This document shows positions 7,498 through 15,187 of a DNA stretch of 64,000 nucleotides, one piece after another. The translations under genes and the position numbers were made by a program. The notes beneath the pieces are model-generated. The model saw only the letters and a list, made by a program, of their open reading frames with translations. It was not told the DNA's origin and made no database searches. How positions within the stretch are numbered: position 1 is the stretch's first letter; every line of letters begins with the position of its first letter. Source of the stretch: Parachlamydiales bacterium (GTDB taxonomy: Bacteria; Chlamydiota; Chlamydiia; Chlamydiales; JABDDJ01); assembly GCA_041671045.1 (NCBI GenBank), contig JBAZCF010000009.1:62001-126000 (forward strand), given 5' to 3'.

Positions 7498-8554
7498 CGA
7501 CGGGAAGTGCCGATTTAGAAGTCTCCCTTTCTTGCAACGCAAGCTGACCGCATGCCGCTGCAATATCATCACCTTTGGTGTAACGGCATGTATTGACAAT
7601 ACCTGCACCGAATAATACGCTGCGGAATTCTTTGATCGCCTTTTTGTCCGGACGTTTTAATCTTACGCCCTCTACAGGATTATAAGGGATTAAGTTCACA
7701 GTGCATTGACGTTTGCGTAATAAATTCGCCAATTCGAAGGCATGATCAGGATGGTCATTAATGCCATGAATAAGAGTATATTCATAAGTAATATCTCTTT
7801 TTGTGGCAGTAGCGTAATCATCCATCGCAGTAAGGATATCTTCTAGAGGATATTTTCTAGCATAAGGAATAATTTTTTTACGGATATGCTGATTGGGCGC
7901 ATGCAAAGATAGGACGAGGTTGACCTTCAATCCTTCATGAGAAAGCTGCTTGATCCCCTCGATTACTCCGACAGTGGAAACTGTGATACGTCTCTGCGAT
8001 AAGTTCAGCATCTGCGGATGGCAAAGGATATTGATAGAACGGACGACAGAATTATAGTTCTTCATCGGCTCGCCCATTCCCATGTAAACGACGTGCGTGA
8101 TTTTCTCGCCTCTGGCTGCGAGCCAGTGGTTGATCTGGACGACCTGCTCCACAATTTCAGCTGCTGCGAGATTACGTTTAAAACCCTGCTTGCCTGATGC
8201 ACAGAATGCACATGCTGCCGGGCAACCCACCTGCGAAGAAACGCAAACGGTCCTTCTTTCATCAGAAAAGATCAATACCGATTCGACTAACTGCTTGTTA
8301 TATAGCTCCCATAAAAATTTATAGGTTTGCTGATCGTCGGAGGGTTGGACCTTCACCAATTTCAAGGCAGAATAGCGCCAGATCTCGCTAAAGCTTTGGC
8401 GGCGTGCGGCGCTAAGATTAGACATCTGATCCCAGCCGGACACACTTTTCAGATAGACCCAATCTACCATTTGTTTAGCAATAAAAGAAGCTTCGCCCAT
8501 TTCGGCTAGTTCTTTTGCCAATTCATCTATTGTATAATCGCAAAGAAATTTCAT
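7481..8554 (-). CDS. rlmN: Dual-specificity 23S rRNA (A2503-C2) / tRNA (A37-C2) methyltransferase, radical SAM
   Basis: The 356-aa product carries the radical-SAM cluster motif C111-x3-C115-x2-C118 (CPAACAFC), the SAM-binding segment YMGMGEPMKNYNSV, the catalytic SLHAPN region and the C-terminal methyl-accepting cysteine in VNTCRYTKGDDIAAACGQL. RlmN adds a C2 methyl to A2503 in the peptidyl transferase centre and to A37 of some tRNAs. I chose the ATG at 8554 because homology starts at MKFLCDYTIDELAKEL; a GTG at 8590 in the same frame has no support. Confidence 0.95.
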   Translation of the reverse strand: MKFLCDYTIDELAKELAEMGEASFIAKQMVDWVYLKSVSGWDQMSNLSAARRQSFSEIWRYSALKLVKVQPSDDQQTYKFLWELYNKQLVESVLIFSDERRTVCVSSQVGCPAACAFCASGKQGFKRNLAAAEIVEQVVQINHWLAARGEKITHVVYMGMGEPMKNYNSVVRSINILCHPQMLNLSQRRITVSTVGVIEGIKQLSHEGLKVNLVLSLHAPNQHIRKKIIPYARKYPLEDILTAMDDYATATKRDITYEYTLIHGINDHPDHAFELANLLRKRQCTVNLIPYNPVEGVRLKRPDKKAIKEFRSVLFGAGIVNTCRYTKGDDIAAACGQLALQERETSKSALPVVNAVE

Positions 8555-8620
8555 AATAAAGCTTTGTAAAAATTCATCAAATAATATCACATATAAATAT
8601 TATTGTAACGAACTAATTGA

Positions 8621-9496
8621 CTACTTGCCGAAGATGGCAAGTTTTATCGAGCGCACCCACATCTGCATTAACCTCTTCGTATCTTTCTGGATAAGTAACC
8701 AGGATAAGAGAGAGGCTACTCCAAAATGATGCCGAATAGCCCGGGCGCTTTCCCAAAAGTGGATGAAAATATTTTGACGTGTATAATTTCGCGTTTCGGA
8801 ATCAGTATATACCCTTTTAACTTCTACAGTCCGCAAACTCTTTTGATTTATAATTCTACACATGAGTTCAAATCCACCGCGCTGGCTATAGGTTGTATCG
8901 AATTTACCTATAGTACTGAAAAGATCGGTGCGAAACCAGCATGCTTGCAAACTCGTAGGCTGAAGCCCTTCTTTTAAGAACTTAATTGAAAATGGCCTTA
9001 ATATAGTGCGCACATCTTTTTTGGTTTCCCTTATCAATGTTCCGCAATAAATCATATGCGGTCTATCATGCTCTAAAACCTCTTCCATCATTGTTCTATA
9101 TGTGTACTGTGAGACGAAATAGTCCCCTGGAAATAAACAACTGATATATTCGCCTCCTGTCTGGGAAATACCCTTGTTCAACATTTCATAACGCTGGTGG
9201 ATGGAAACAGAGTAAATTTGGATCTTATCGCTCTGGAAGCCCTTAATTAACTCAATTGTCTTATCTGTTGAACCGCCGTCTATGACGATAATCTCAACAG
9301 TAGGATAAGTTTGATTCAGGACGCTTTCTATTGTTTGCAAAATGGACTGAGCGCAATTATAGGTAGGAATAACAACAGATACAGTCGGAAATTCATAATC
9401 ATGGTATGTTGTAGTCAGGGAAATTTCGCCTAAAGCCGGGGGCGATAGCGTATCCAAACGCGGCAATTCCAGGGATATGCGCGGTACATCTTGCAT
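8621..9496 (-). CDS. Family 2 glycosyltransferase
   Basis: The 291-aa protein has the GT-A fold signature of GT2 enzymes: VSVVIPTYNCAQSILQTIESVLNQTYP near residues 38-65, then IIVIDGGSTDKTIELI. A DxD-like position is seen as the FPGDYF segment, replacing the usual NDAD. Such enzymes transfer a sugar from a nucleotide donor to an envelope or protein acceptor; the acceptor cannot be inferred. The C-terminus is basic and hydrophobic. It is separated by 66 nt from rlmN downstream and is divergent from the rhomboid-like gene. Confidence 0.85.
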   Translation of the reverse strand: MQDVPRISLELPRLDTLSPPALGEISLTTTYHDYEFPTVSVVIPTYNCAQSILQTIESVLNQTYPTVEIIVIDGGSTDKTIELIKGFQSDKIQIYSVSIHQRYEMLNKGISQTGGEYISCLFPGDYFVSQYTYRTMMEEVLEHDRPHMIYCGTLIRETKKDVRTILRPFSIKFLKEGLQPTSLQACWFRTDLFSTIGKFDTTYSQRGGFELMCRIINQKSLRTVEVKRVYTDSETRNYTRQNIFIHFWESARAIRHHFGVASLLSWLLIQKDTKRLMQMWVRSIKLAIFGK

Positions 9497-9581
9497 GGTA
9501 AAAACTCCAAAATCCTTTGTACAACTTCACTGGATTTTGTTATAGACAAGACCGGCATAATTTTAAAAAAAAGGTGAAATA

Positions 9582-10481
9582 GTGCTTCCTTACGGCCTAG
9601 GGCCCATCGAAACTCCAAAGGGACTTAAGTGGTTAATTATCGGTACATTGTGCATTTCATTTTTTACCGCCATCTTTGATCCTATTTACGAATACTTCAT
9701 GAACGCTCCCGGACTGAGCTTTCTCTTTGGCCTTTCCAGAGAAGGCCTTTCTAGCTGGTACATCTGGCAGCCGTTGACCTATCTCTTTTTTCAAAGCGGA
9801 CTCAGCGATGGCCTTTCTTTCGGCTTCTTGCTCTCTCTTGCCATCAATATGTACATGCTTTGGATTATAGGAGCTGAGCTCTGCGATAGGTTGGGAACTT
9901 CCCGCTTTATATACTACTACGTTGGTTCAGGGGCACTAAGTGGACTCGTCGGGATCTTTTTTGCCTCATTTAGCTATCTCCTATTAGGACCATGGGCCGG
10001 TCTAATCGCCATTTTCACTTTATGGACAATGCTCAACCCTGAACGTGAAGTCCTTTTTCTATTTATTATTCCCATTAAGATAAAGTGGCTCTTTGCTGTA
10101 ATTGCCGGGGGCGTGCTACTTATTTCCCTTTCCAAATTGGATTTTGTCTCCTTTTTCCTCACCTTTGCCGCTGTAACTATCGGCTATATCTATAGCACAG
10201 TCGCTTGGCAGATCTCTTCTCCATTTCCTTTCCTGCACCCGGTAGACCATTTCTTCTTTCGGCTAGGAACATTTATGAACAACCGCTTCTTCAAAAACAA
10301 AGCGATCAGTCCCACAAAAATCTATGATTTGCGTACGGGCCAACCGCCCAAGGATGATGATGCATTTGTGGATGAGATGCTCGCAAAAATTGCTAAACAT
10401 GGACAGGAAGCCCTTTCATGGGCTGAGAAAAAACGTTTGGATGAAATTGCTGAGAAGAGAAGACATAAGGACAGTTTCTAA
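9582..10481 (+). CDS. Rhomboid-family membrane protein lacking the catalytic dyad
   Basis: The 299-aa protein has the rhomboid layout: a first membrane helix, then WYIWQPLTYLFFQ in place of the usual WQ-x-hT-y-x-F-hH, four or more helices, and a soluble acidic/basic C-tail like that following other bacterial rhomboids (FVDEMLAKIAKHGQEALSWAEKKRLDEI). The serine motif GxSG is GPWAG (residues 136-140) and the late helix lacks the His in its AHxxG motif, so proteolysis is not expected. The start is a GTG with AAGGTGA upstream. A pseudo-rhomboid, perhaps a chaperone or adaptor of membrane proteins, is the best reading. Confidence 0.7.
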   Translation: MLPYGLGPIETPKGLKWLIIGTLCISFFTAIFDPIYEYFMNAPGLSFLFGLSREGLSSWYIWQPLTYLFFQSGLSDGLSFGFLLSLAINMYMLWIIGAELCDRLGTSRFIYYYVGSGALSGLVGIFFASFSYLLLGPWAGLIAIFTLWTMLNPEREVLFLFIIPIKIKWLFAVIAGGVLLISLSKLDFVSFFLTFAAVTIGYIYSTVAWQISSPFPFLHPVDHFFFRLGTFMNNRFFKNKAISPTKIYDLRTGQPPKDDDAFVDEMLAKIAKHGQEALSWAEKKRLDEIAEKRRHKDSF

Positions 10482-10506
10482 GACCCCGGTGGAAATGCGG
10501 AATTCC

Positions 10507-10755
10507 TTATTCAGCGTCTCTTTGCGCTGCAGAAAGTGCTATCCAGGCTGCATTTAAACCTGCTAACAGCCCTTCTTCATAACGAAAATAGGGATGTTCT
10601 TCCAAAGCGGGAAAGTCATTCGGCTGCAGGACGTCATCTGTGGTGAGCGAAGGGATAATTTCACGCCCCGTCGCTAAAACCACTTTCTCCTGGTGCTCTA
10701 TCAGCTCCCTCAAGACTCGGTGCACCTCTTCCCACGCTTCCATCGCAACGCTCAT
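10507..10755 (-). CDS. Small conserved-context protein overlapping the end of tadA
   Basis: This 82-aa ORF (MSVAMEAWEEVHRVLRELIEHQEKVVLATGREIIPSLTTDDVLQPND...) overlaps the last 95 nt of tadA in another frame. Its sequence is protein-like (amphipathic helix, then an acidic segment), and the part past the tadA stop is free of stops. As I recall, a small gene (CT845) follows tadA (CT844) in C. trachomatis, so this is probably its positional counterpart. A GTG three codons upstream (10764) is possible. No family or function is recognised. Confidence 0.6.
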   Translation of the reverse strand: MSVAMEAWEEVHRVLRELIEHQEKVVLATGREIIPSLTTDDVLQPNDFPALEEHPYFRYEEGLLAGLNAAWIALSAAQRDAE

Positions 10756-11242
10756 TCTGTTCACGCCTCTTCTTAAAAAATGATCGCATTAGTTCACCGC
10801 ATTCAGCAGCATAAATTCCACCTTCTATTTTAACCTGATGGATAGGGTGCTGTTGTTTAAAAAGGTCCAGCCAGCTTCCATTAGCCCCATGGCGGATATC
10901 CGGCGCTCCCCACACGATTCTCTCTACACGCGATAGAATAGCTGCCCCTGCGCACATGCTGCAGGGTTCCAACGTGCAGTATAGCACTGCTCCTTGCAAA
11001 CGCCAATTTTGCAGGGCACCCGCGGCGGAAGTGATTGCTAACATCTCGGCGTGCGCCGTGGCATCATTCAGCATTTCCACCTGATTGGAGCCGCGAGCTA
11101 CAATTTTCCCTTCAATGACAATCACCGCCCCGACGGGAACTTCGCCTTGCTGGAAAGCTTTCCAAGCTTCGCGCAATGCAGCCAACATAAACTTCTCATC
11201 GTCATTGATTGGCTGCAGTGTAAAAGGAAACGGCTCAGGCAT
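10661..11242 (-). CDS. tadA: tRNA-specific adenosine deaminase (A34 to inosine)
   Basis: The 193-aa protein has the cytidine/deoxycytidylate deaminase zinc site: H64-A65-E66 (TAHAEMLAI) and C94-x2-C97 (LEPCSMCAGA), with the TadA signature GEVPVGAVIV. It deaminates the wobble adenosine of tRNA-Arg(ACG). The C-terminal 35 residues (from about EQNERCDGSVGRGA) are a low-complexity tail not typical of the family, and this is exactly the part that overlaps the next small ORF. Its start codon shares one base with the stop of the upstream coiled-coil gene (TAATG), so translation is coupled. Confidence 0.95.
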   Translation of the reverse strand: MPEPFPFTLQPINDDEKFMLAALREAWKAFQQGEVPVGAVIVIEGKIVARGSNQVEMLNDATAHAEMLAITSAAGALQNWRLQGAVLYCTLEPCSMCAGAAILSRVERIVWGAPDIRHGANGSWLDLFKQQHPIHQVKIEGGIYAAECGELMRSFFKKRREQNERCDGSVGRGAPSLEGADRAPGESGFSDGA

Positions 11243-11934
11243 TAGGACTTATTTTGTAAGTTGCGCTGCAGCTGGGCGACTTGTTTTTTCAAAGCAGAGA
11301 CATCGCGCTCATATTTCTTTTCTAAGCCGGCTAGCTTGTCTTCATATTTATTTTTCAGTCTGGCTATCTCGGCTTCTTGGTTACGTACTTCCGCATCTTT
11401 TTCGTGCTGCGTCTTACGCTCTTCGCCTTCTTTCAGATTTTTCTGACGTGTTTCATTTGCCTTATGTGCAATCTCGTCCATTGTTTCATGGTCGAAGACG
11501 ACTCCATTCAATAGGCAGAATAAGTACACTTTCTCAGGGCCGAACTGTTCAATCGCTTTATCTTTGATCTTCTGACTTGTTTCGCGATCAATACTTTTTA
11601 ATGTCGTATAGTCTTCAGTGATTTTTGAAAGCTCACGGTCAAACATATAATAGACATCAGTATTCTTCATTAACCAGCGATGGAACAAGAACTCAGCAAT
11701 TTGCTCGCCTTTTTCTTCCTGCTGTACTGCATGCGAGTAGACTTTTACAAACTCTTCATTAGTGATCTTATTTAAAGTCTTGCCTCTGAAATACTTATTG
11801 GCAAAAACTCTATCTTGAGCCAAGTGGTCTTGACGCAGATCTTTTTTTATGGGATGGATAATCTCAATGATCCAATCTCCCAAAAGAGCGAATTTTTCTC
11901 TTAAACTTTTTTCTTGTTCTACGACATCAGTCAT
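11242..11934 (-). CDS. Coiled-coil protein of unknown function upstream of tadA
   Basis: The 230-aa product has a globular helical N-terminal part (residues about 1-150, with IIEIIHPIKKDLRQD and KVYLFCLLNGVVFDHETMDEI) and a long charged coiled coil from about residue 155 to the end (EGEERKTQHEKDAEVRNQEAEIARLKNKYEDKL...). There is no signal peptide or membrane segment. It is first in a three-gene minus-strand operon with tadA and the small ORF. I do not recognise the family. Chlamydial genomes carry hypothetical proteins at this place, some of them type III effectors, but I cannot equate it with one. Confidence 0.75.
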   Translation of the reverse strand: MTDVVEQEKSLREKFALLGDWIIEIIHPIKKDLRQDHLAQDRVFANKYFRGKTLNKITNEEFVKVYSHAVQQEEKGEQIAEFLFHRWLMKNTDVYYMFDRELSKITEDYTTLKSIDRETSQKIKDKAIEQFGPEKVYLFCLLNGVVFDHETMDEIAHKANETRQKNLKEGEERKTQHEKDAEVRNQEAEIARLKNKYEDKLAGLEKKYERDVSALKKQVAQLQRNLQNKS

Positions 11935-12031
11935 TGCAAAACCTCTTCGTAAGTATTAATATGGATTGTATACACGTTTAATCGGTAATTAACATAACAC
12001 CAAACTTCTGTAAAAGCAAGGAAATGACATC

Positions 12032-12280
12032 ATGTCACATCACGGTCCCTTCTATGGACATGACATTATTCGGGGTGATGAACAGGAATATGTTAAGAAA
12101 TTATTGAAGAAATATGAAAACGAACCCATAAATGATGATTTAAAGAAAAAAGTTTGGGAGGAATTGATGGAAGAAAAAAGTCTTGGACACATCACTATTC
12201 CCTTCAAATTAGCCCTACGCAGAGACGCCACAGGGAAATTCCCGCCCTATCTTGAGATAATACTTGATACTAAGGTATAA
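12032..12280 (+). CDS. Small hypothetical protein upstream of rpsO
   Basis: The 82-aa product (MSHHGPFYGHDIIRGDEQEYVKKLLKKYENEP...) is preceded by AAGGAAATGACATC, giving a good AAGGA ribosome site. It is mainly charged helix followed by a short beta-like end (HITIPFKLALRRDATGKFPPYLEIILDTKV). No domain is recognised. It lies divergent from the tadA operon and 144 nt upstream of rpsO, with a predicted promoter between. Confidence 0.65.
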   Translation: MSHHGPFYGHDIIRGDEQEYVKKLLKKYENEPINDDLKKKVWEELMEEKSLGHITIPFKLALRRDATGKFPPYLEIILDTKV

Positions 12281-12307
12281 CCCTTGATCTAACACTTGAC
12301 GTATCAC

Positions 12308-12336
12308 TTGATGTATAATTCGATTTGTGATACAAT
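12308..12336 (+). promoter_or_regulatory. Predicted sigma-66/sigma-70-type promoter of rpsO-pnp
   Basis: TTGATG (12308-12313), a 17-nt spacer and TACAAT (12331-12336) lie about 90 nt upstream of the rpsO start. The region just before holds spaced TTGAT/TTGAC motifs, including an 11-bp direct repeat (ACTTGAYGTAT) at 12294 and 12306. Confidence 0.55.
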
Positions 12337-12424
12337 ATTGCCTTAACAAGATGATAACCAAAAGTTAATAAATCCCGAGCTTAGAATGCATCTGCTAAGC
12401 TCCATTAACAGGGGGAAACTCTGA

Positions 12425-12694
12425 ATGTCACTAGATAAAGGCACTAAAGAGGAAATTACTAAAAAGTTCCAACTTCACGAGAAAGACACCGGCTCCGCTG
12501 ATGTTCAGATCGCTATTCTAACAGAAAGAATTGCGGAACTTACTGAGCATTTAAAACGCTCACCAAAAGATCACGGCTCACGCCTAGCTCTTTTAAAACT
12601 CGTAGGTCAACGTCGCCGTCTTCTAGACTACTTAAACTCTACAGATACGAAGCGTTACCAGGCCCTCATCACTAAGCTTAAGCTTAGACGCTGA
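12425..12694 (+). CDS. rpsO: 30S ribosomal protein S15
   Basis: The 89-aa product is full-length uS15: MSLDKGTKEEITKKFQLHEKDTGSADVQIAILTERIAELTEHLK, then the rRNA-binding segment HGSRLALLKLVGQRRRLLDYL. S15 binds 16S rRNA helices 20-22 early in 30S assembly. A GGGGGAAAC lies before the ATG. The rpsO-pnp pairing is widely conserved; a strong hairpin separates the two genes here. Confidence 0.98.
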   Translation: MSLDKGTKEEITKKFQLHEKDTGSADVQIAILTERIAELTEHLKRSPKDHGSRLALLKLVGQRRRLLDYLNSTDTKRYQALITKLKLRR

Positions 12695-12704
12695 TTTTCC
12701 TTAT

Positions 12705-12731
12705 GGAAAGCGTCTAATCAAGACGCTTTCC
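12705..12731 (+). terminator. rpsO hairpin (terminator or processing site)
   Basis: An 11-bp perfect stem (GGAAAGCGTCT / AGACGCTTTCC) with a 5-nt loop is followed by CCTTTCT. It lies 10 nt after the rpsO stop. In enterobacteria the rpsO-pnp gap holds both a terminator and an RNase III site; this hairpin could serve either role. Confidence 0.65.
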
Positions 12732-12954
12732 CCTTTCTCACGATCACTCCCCGTTTTTAGCCTAATATCAAAAATACACCAAATTATTATTCACGGAAAT
12801 TACACTCATTCATCTGCGCAGAGTTGGGCGTCAATATCCTAGCAAACAATTTTCTATCTCGATATACTCATTATTCACTAACTAAATATGCGATGCGTTC
12901 TCTGAGAATATTTTTGAACGCATCAATAACCCTATTAAGGAGCTCCTAAGAAAC

Positions 12955-15057
12955 ATGGAACGCAAAACACTTAAAGTCCAAGTTGGCGGCAAAGAATTGC
13001 TATTTGAAACAGGACGCATCGCACGCCAAGCTAATGGCGCCGTACTCGTTCGCCATGGCGATACCCTCGTCTTTACATCTGCATGCTCCGCCGCTGGATC
13101 CGAAACAGCCGACTTCCTAGGCCTGCGTGTAGATTACCAAGAAAACTTCTCTTCTGTAGGTAAAACAGCTAGCGGATTTATCAAACGTCAAGGACGCCCC
13201 TCCGAAAAAGAAATCCTCGTCTCCCGTCTTATTGACCGCCCTCTCCGTCCCCTTTTTCCTGAAGGCTATCATGACGAAGTTCAAATTCTCTCCTACGTTT
13301 GGTCCTATGATGGTGTTCATGCACCCGAACCTCTAGCAATCTGCGCCGCTTCCGCCGCCTTATGCCTTTCAGATATCCCTCTTTCTAAACCTCTAGGCGC
13401 AGTTCGTGTCGGCTTGGTAAATAACAAATTTGTCATCAACCCTTCTGCTGAAGAAATGAAAGTATCCTTGCTAGATCTGATGATCGCGGGTACTACTGAC
13501 GCGATCCTAATGATCGAAGGCTACTGCGACTTCCTAACAGAAGAACAAGTAATAGAAGCTATCGAGACCGGCCATAATGCAATTAAAGAAATTTGCCACG
13601 GATTAGCTCAATGGCAGAAAGAACTTGGTAAAGAGAAGAACCTCAGCACTATCACCCACGATCCTGAAGACCTCCAAAAAGAAGTCGAAAGCCATGTGAG
13701 TGCAAAAATCGGCCAAGCTCTACGCATTAAAGGTAAAAAAGAACGTGAAGAAGCAATCGATAGCATTAAAGAAGATCTTCTAGCACACCTCAATCCAGAA
13801 GGCAGCGAAGAGCGCTGGTCTACTAAGCTTATTGCTAAAGCATATAAAAGTTACATGTCGAAGATCATGCGCAAAATGATCCTCGATGAAGGAAAGAGAA
13901 GCGACCAACGCTCCACTACAGAAATTCGTGCAATCTTCGTTGAGCAAGGCATTCTTCCACGCAGCCACGGCAGCTCGCTATTTACACGCGGCGAAACACA
14001 GTCACTCGCAGTATGTACTCTGGGTGGAGAACATATGGCGCAGCGTTTTGAAAACCTTGAAGGCGAGAACGCGCACCGCTTCTATCTACAATATTTCTTC
14101 CCCCCATTCTCTGTAGGTGAAGTCGGACGCATAGGCTCCCCGGGAAGACGTGAAATTGGCCACGGCAAACTTGCCGAACGCGCTTTGCTCGCTATTATGC
14201 CCCCTAAAGAAGTATTCCCCTATACCGTACGTCTTGAATCCAACATCACAGAATCCAATGGTTCATCTTCCATGGCGTCAGTCTGCGGCTGCTGCTTAGC
14301 GTTGATGGATGCTGGTGTCCCGATTAAACGTCCGGTAGCAGGCATCGCTATGGGCTTGATTCTTGAAGAGGATCGCTACACTATCCTTTCGGATATTCTA
14401 GGCATTGAAGATGCCTTAGGTGATATGGACTTCAAAATCACAGGTGACAAAGACGGTATTACAGCCTTCCAAATGGACATCAAGGTTGAAGGCATCACTC
14501 ACGAGATTATGGCTGCAGCTTTAGCGCAAGCAAAACACGGCAGAGTCCACATCCTAGAGAAAATGCTGGCTGTATGCCCAGAACCACGTAAAGAAATGTC
14601 GGTTTATGCACCGCGTATCGAAACGCTGCTGATTAAGCCAAGCAAAATCGCATCGGTCATTGGTCCAGGCGGCAAGCAAATCCGTGCAATCATTGAGCAA
14701 ACCGGTGTAGAAATTGACATCGACGATGATGGCCGGGTCAGTATTTCCTCATCCGACTTGGAAAGCATAGAACGTGCTAAAGCCATTATTTTAGGCCTTA
14801 CTTCCGATGTTGAAATTGGACGCGTCTATCACGGCAAAATCACATCCGTAGCGCCATTTGGATTGTTCGTTGAGATTCTGCCAGGAAAAGAAGGTTTGTG
14901 CCATATCTCAGAATATGATTTCGCACGAATCAATGACTTGAACCTGCATGTGAAAGTAGGCGAGATGATCTCCGTCAAGGTATTGGATATCAACGAACGC
15001 GGCCAGCTGAAGCTCAGCAGAAAAGCCACACTTCCCAATACTGCACCGGCAGCTTAG
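12955..15057 (+). CDS. pnp: Polynucleotide phosphorylase
   Basis: The 700-aa protein has the complete PNPase layout: a first RNase PH domain (residues about 10-145), a helical linker, a second and catalytic RNase PH domain (about 315-540; GDMDFKITGDKDGITAFQMDIK holds the catalytic acidic residues), a KH domain (about 555-615; KIASVIGPGGKQIRAI) and an S1 domain (about 620-690; GRVYHGKITSVAPFGLFVEI). It degrades mRNA phosphorolytically from the 3' end. Its AAGGAG lies in a small palindrome (AGGAGCTCCT) before the ATG. It is the second gene after rpsO, as in Chlamydia. Confidence 0.98.
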   Translation: MERKTLKVQVGGKELLFETGRIARQANGAVLVRHGDTLVFTSACSAAGSETADFLGLRVDYQENFSSVGKTASGFIKRQGRPSEKEILVSRLIDRPLRPLFPEGYHDEVQILSYVWSYDGVHAPEPLAICAASAALCLSDIPLSKPLGAVRVGLVNNKFVINPSAEEMKVSLLDLMIAGTTDAILMIEGYCDFLTEEQVIEAIETGHNAIKEICHGLAQWQKELGKEKNLSTITHDPEDLQKEVESHVSAKIGQALRIKGKKEREEAIDSIKEDLLAHLNPEGSEERWSTKLIAKAYKSYMSKIMRKMILDEGKRSDQRSTTEIRAIFVEQGILPRSHGSSLFTRGETQSLAVCTLGGEHMAQRFENLEGENAHRFYLQYFFPPFSVGEVGRIGSPGRREIGHGKLAERALLAIMPPKEVFPYTVRLESNITESNGSSSMASVCGCCLALMDAGVPIKRPVAGIAMGLILEEDRYTILSDILGIEDALGDMDFKITGDKDGITAFQMDIKVEGITHEIMAAALAQAKHGRVHILEKMLAVCPEPRKEMSVYAPRIETLLIKPSKIASVIGPGGKQIRAIIEQTGVEIDIDDDGRVSISSSDLESIERAKAIILGLTSDVEIGRVYHGKITSVAPFGLFVEILPGKEGLCHISEYDFARINDLNLHVKVGEMISVKVLDINERGQLKLSRKATLPNTAPAA

Positions 15058-15097
15058 TCTATTCTAATTCAGGAAAGCGGCGACTTGCCGCTGCTTT

Positions 15098-15125
15098 GTT
15101 GCCCTTCGAGCCATCGAAGGGCAAC
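15098..15125. terminator. Strong hairpin in the convergent pnp / antiporter gap
   Basis: A perfect 12-bp stem (GTTGCCCTTCGA / TCGAAGGGCAAC) with a 4-nt loop lies between the convergent ends of pnp and the antiporter gene. There is no good T-run on either side, so it may protect 3' ends rather than terminate by itself. Confidence 0.5.
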
Positions 15126-15187
15126 TCATACATCCTATTCAAGCCGCTCCACTTTCTTCCACAACTAAGCCTATTTACAATTGTAGT

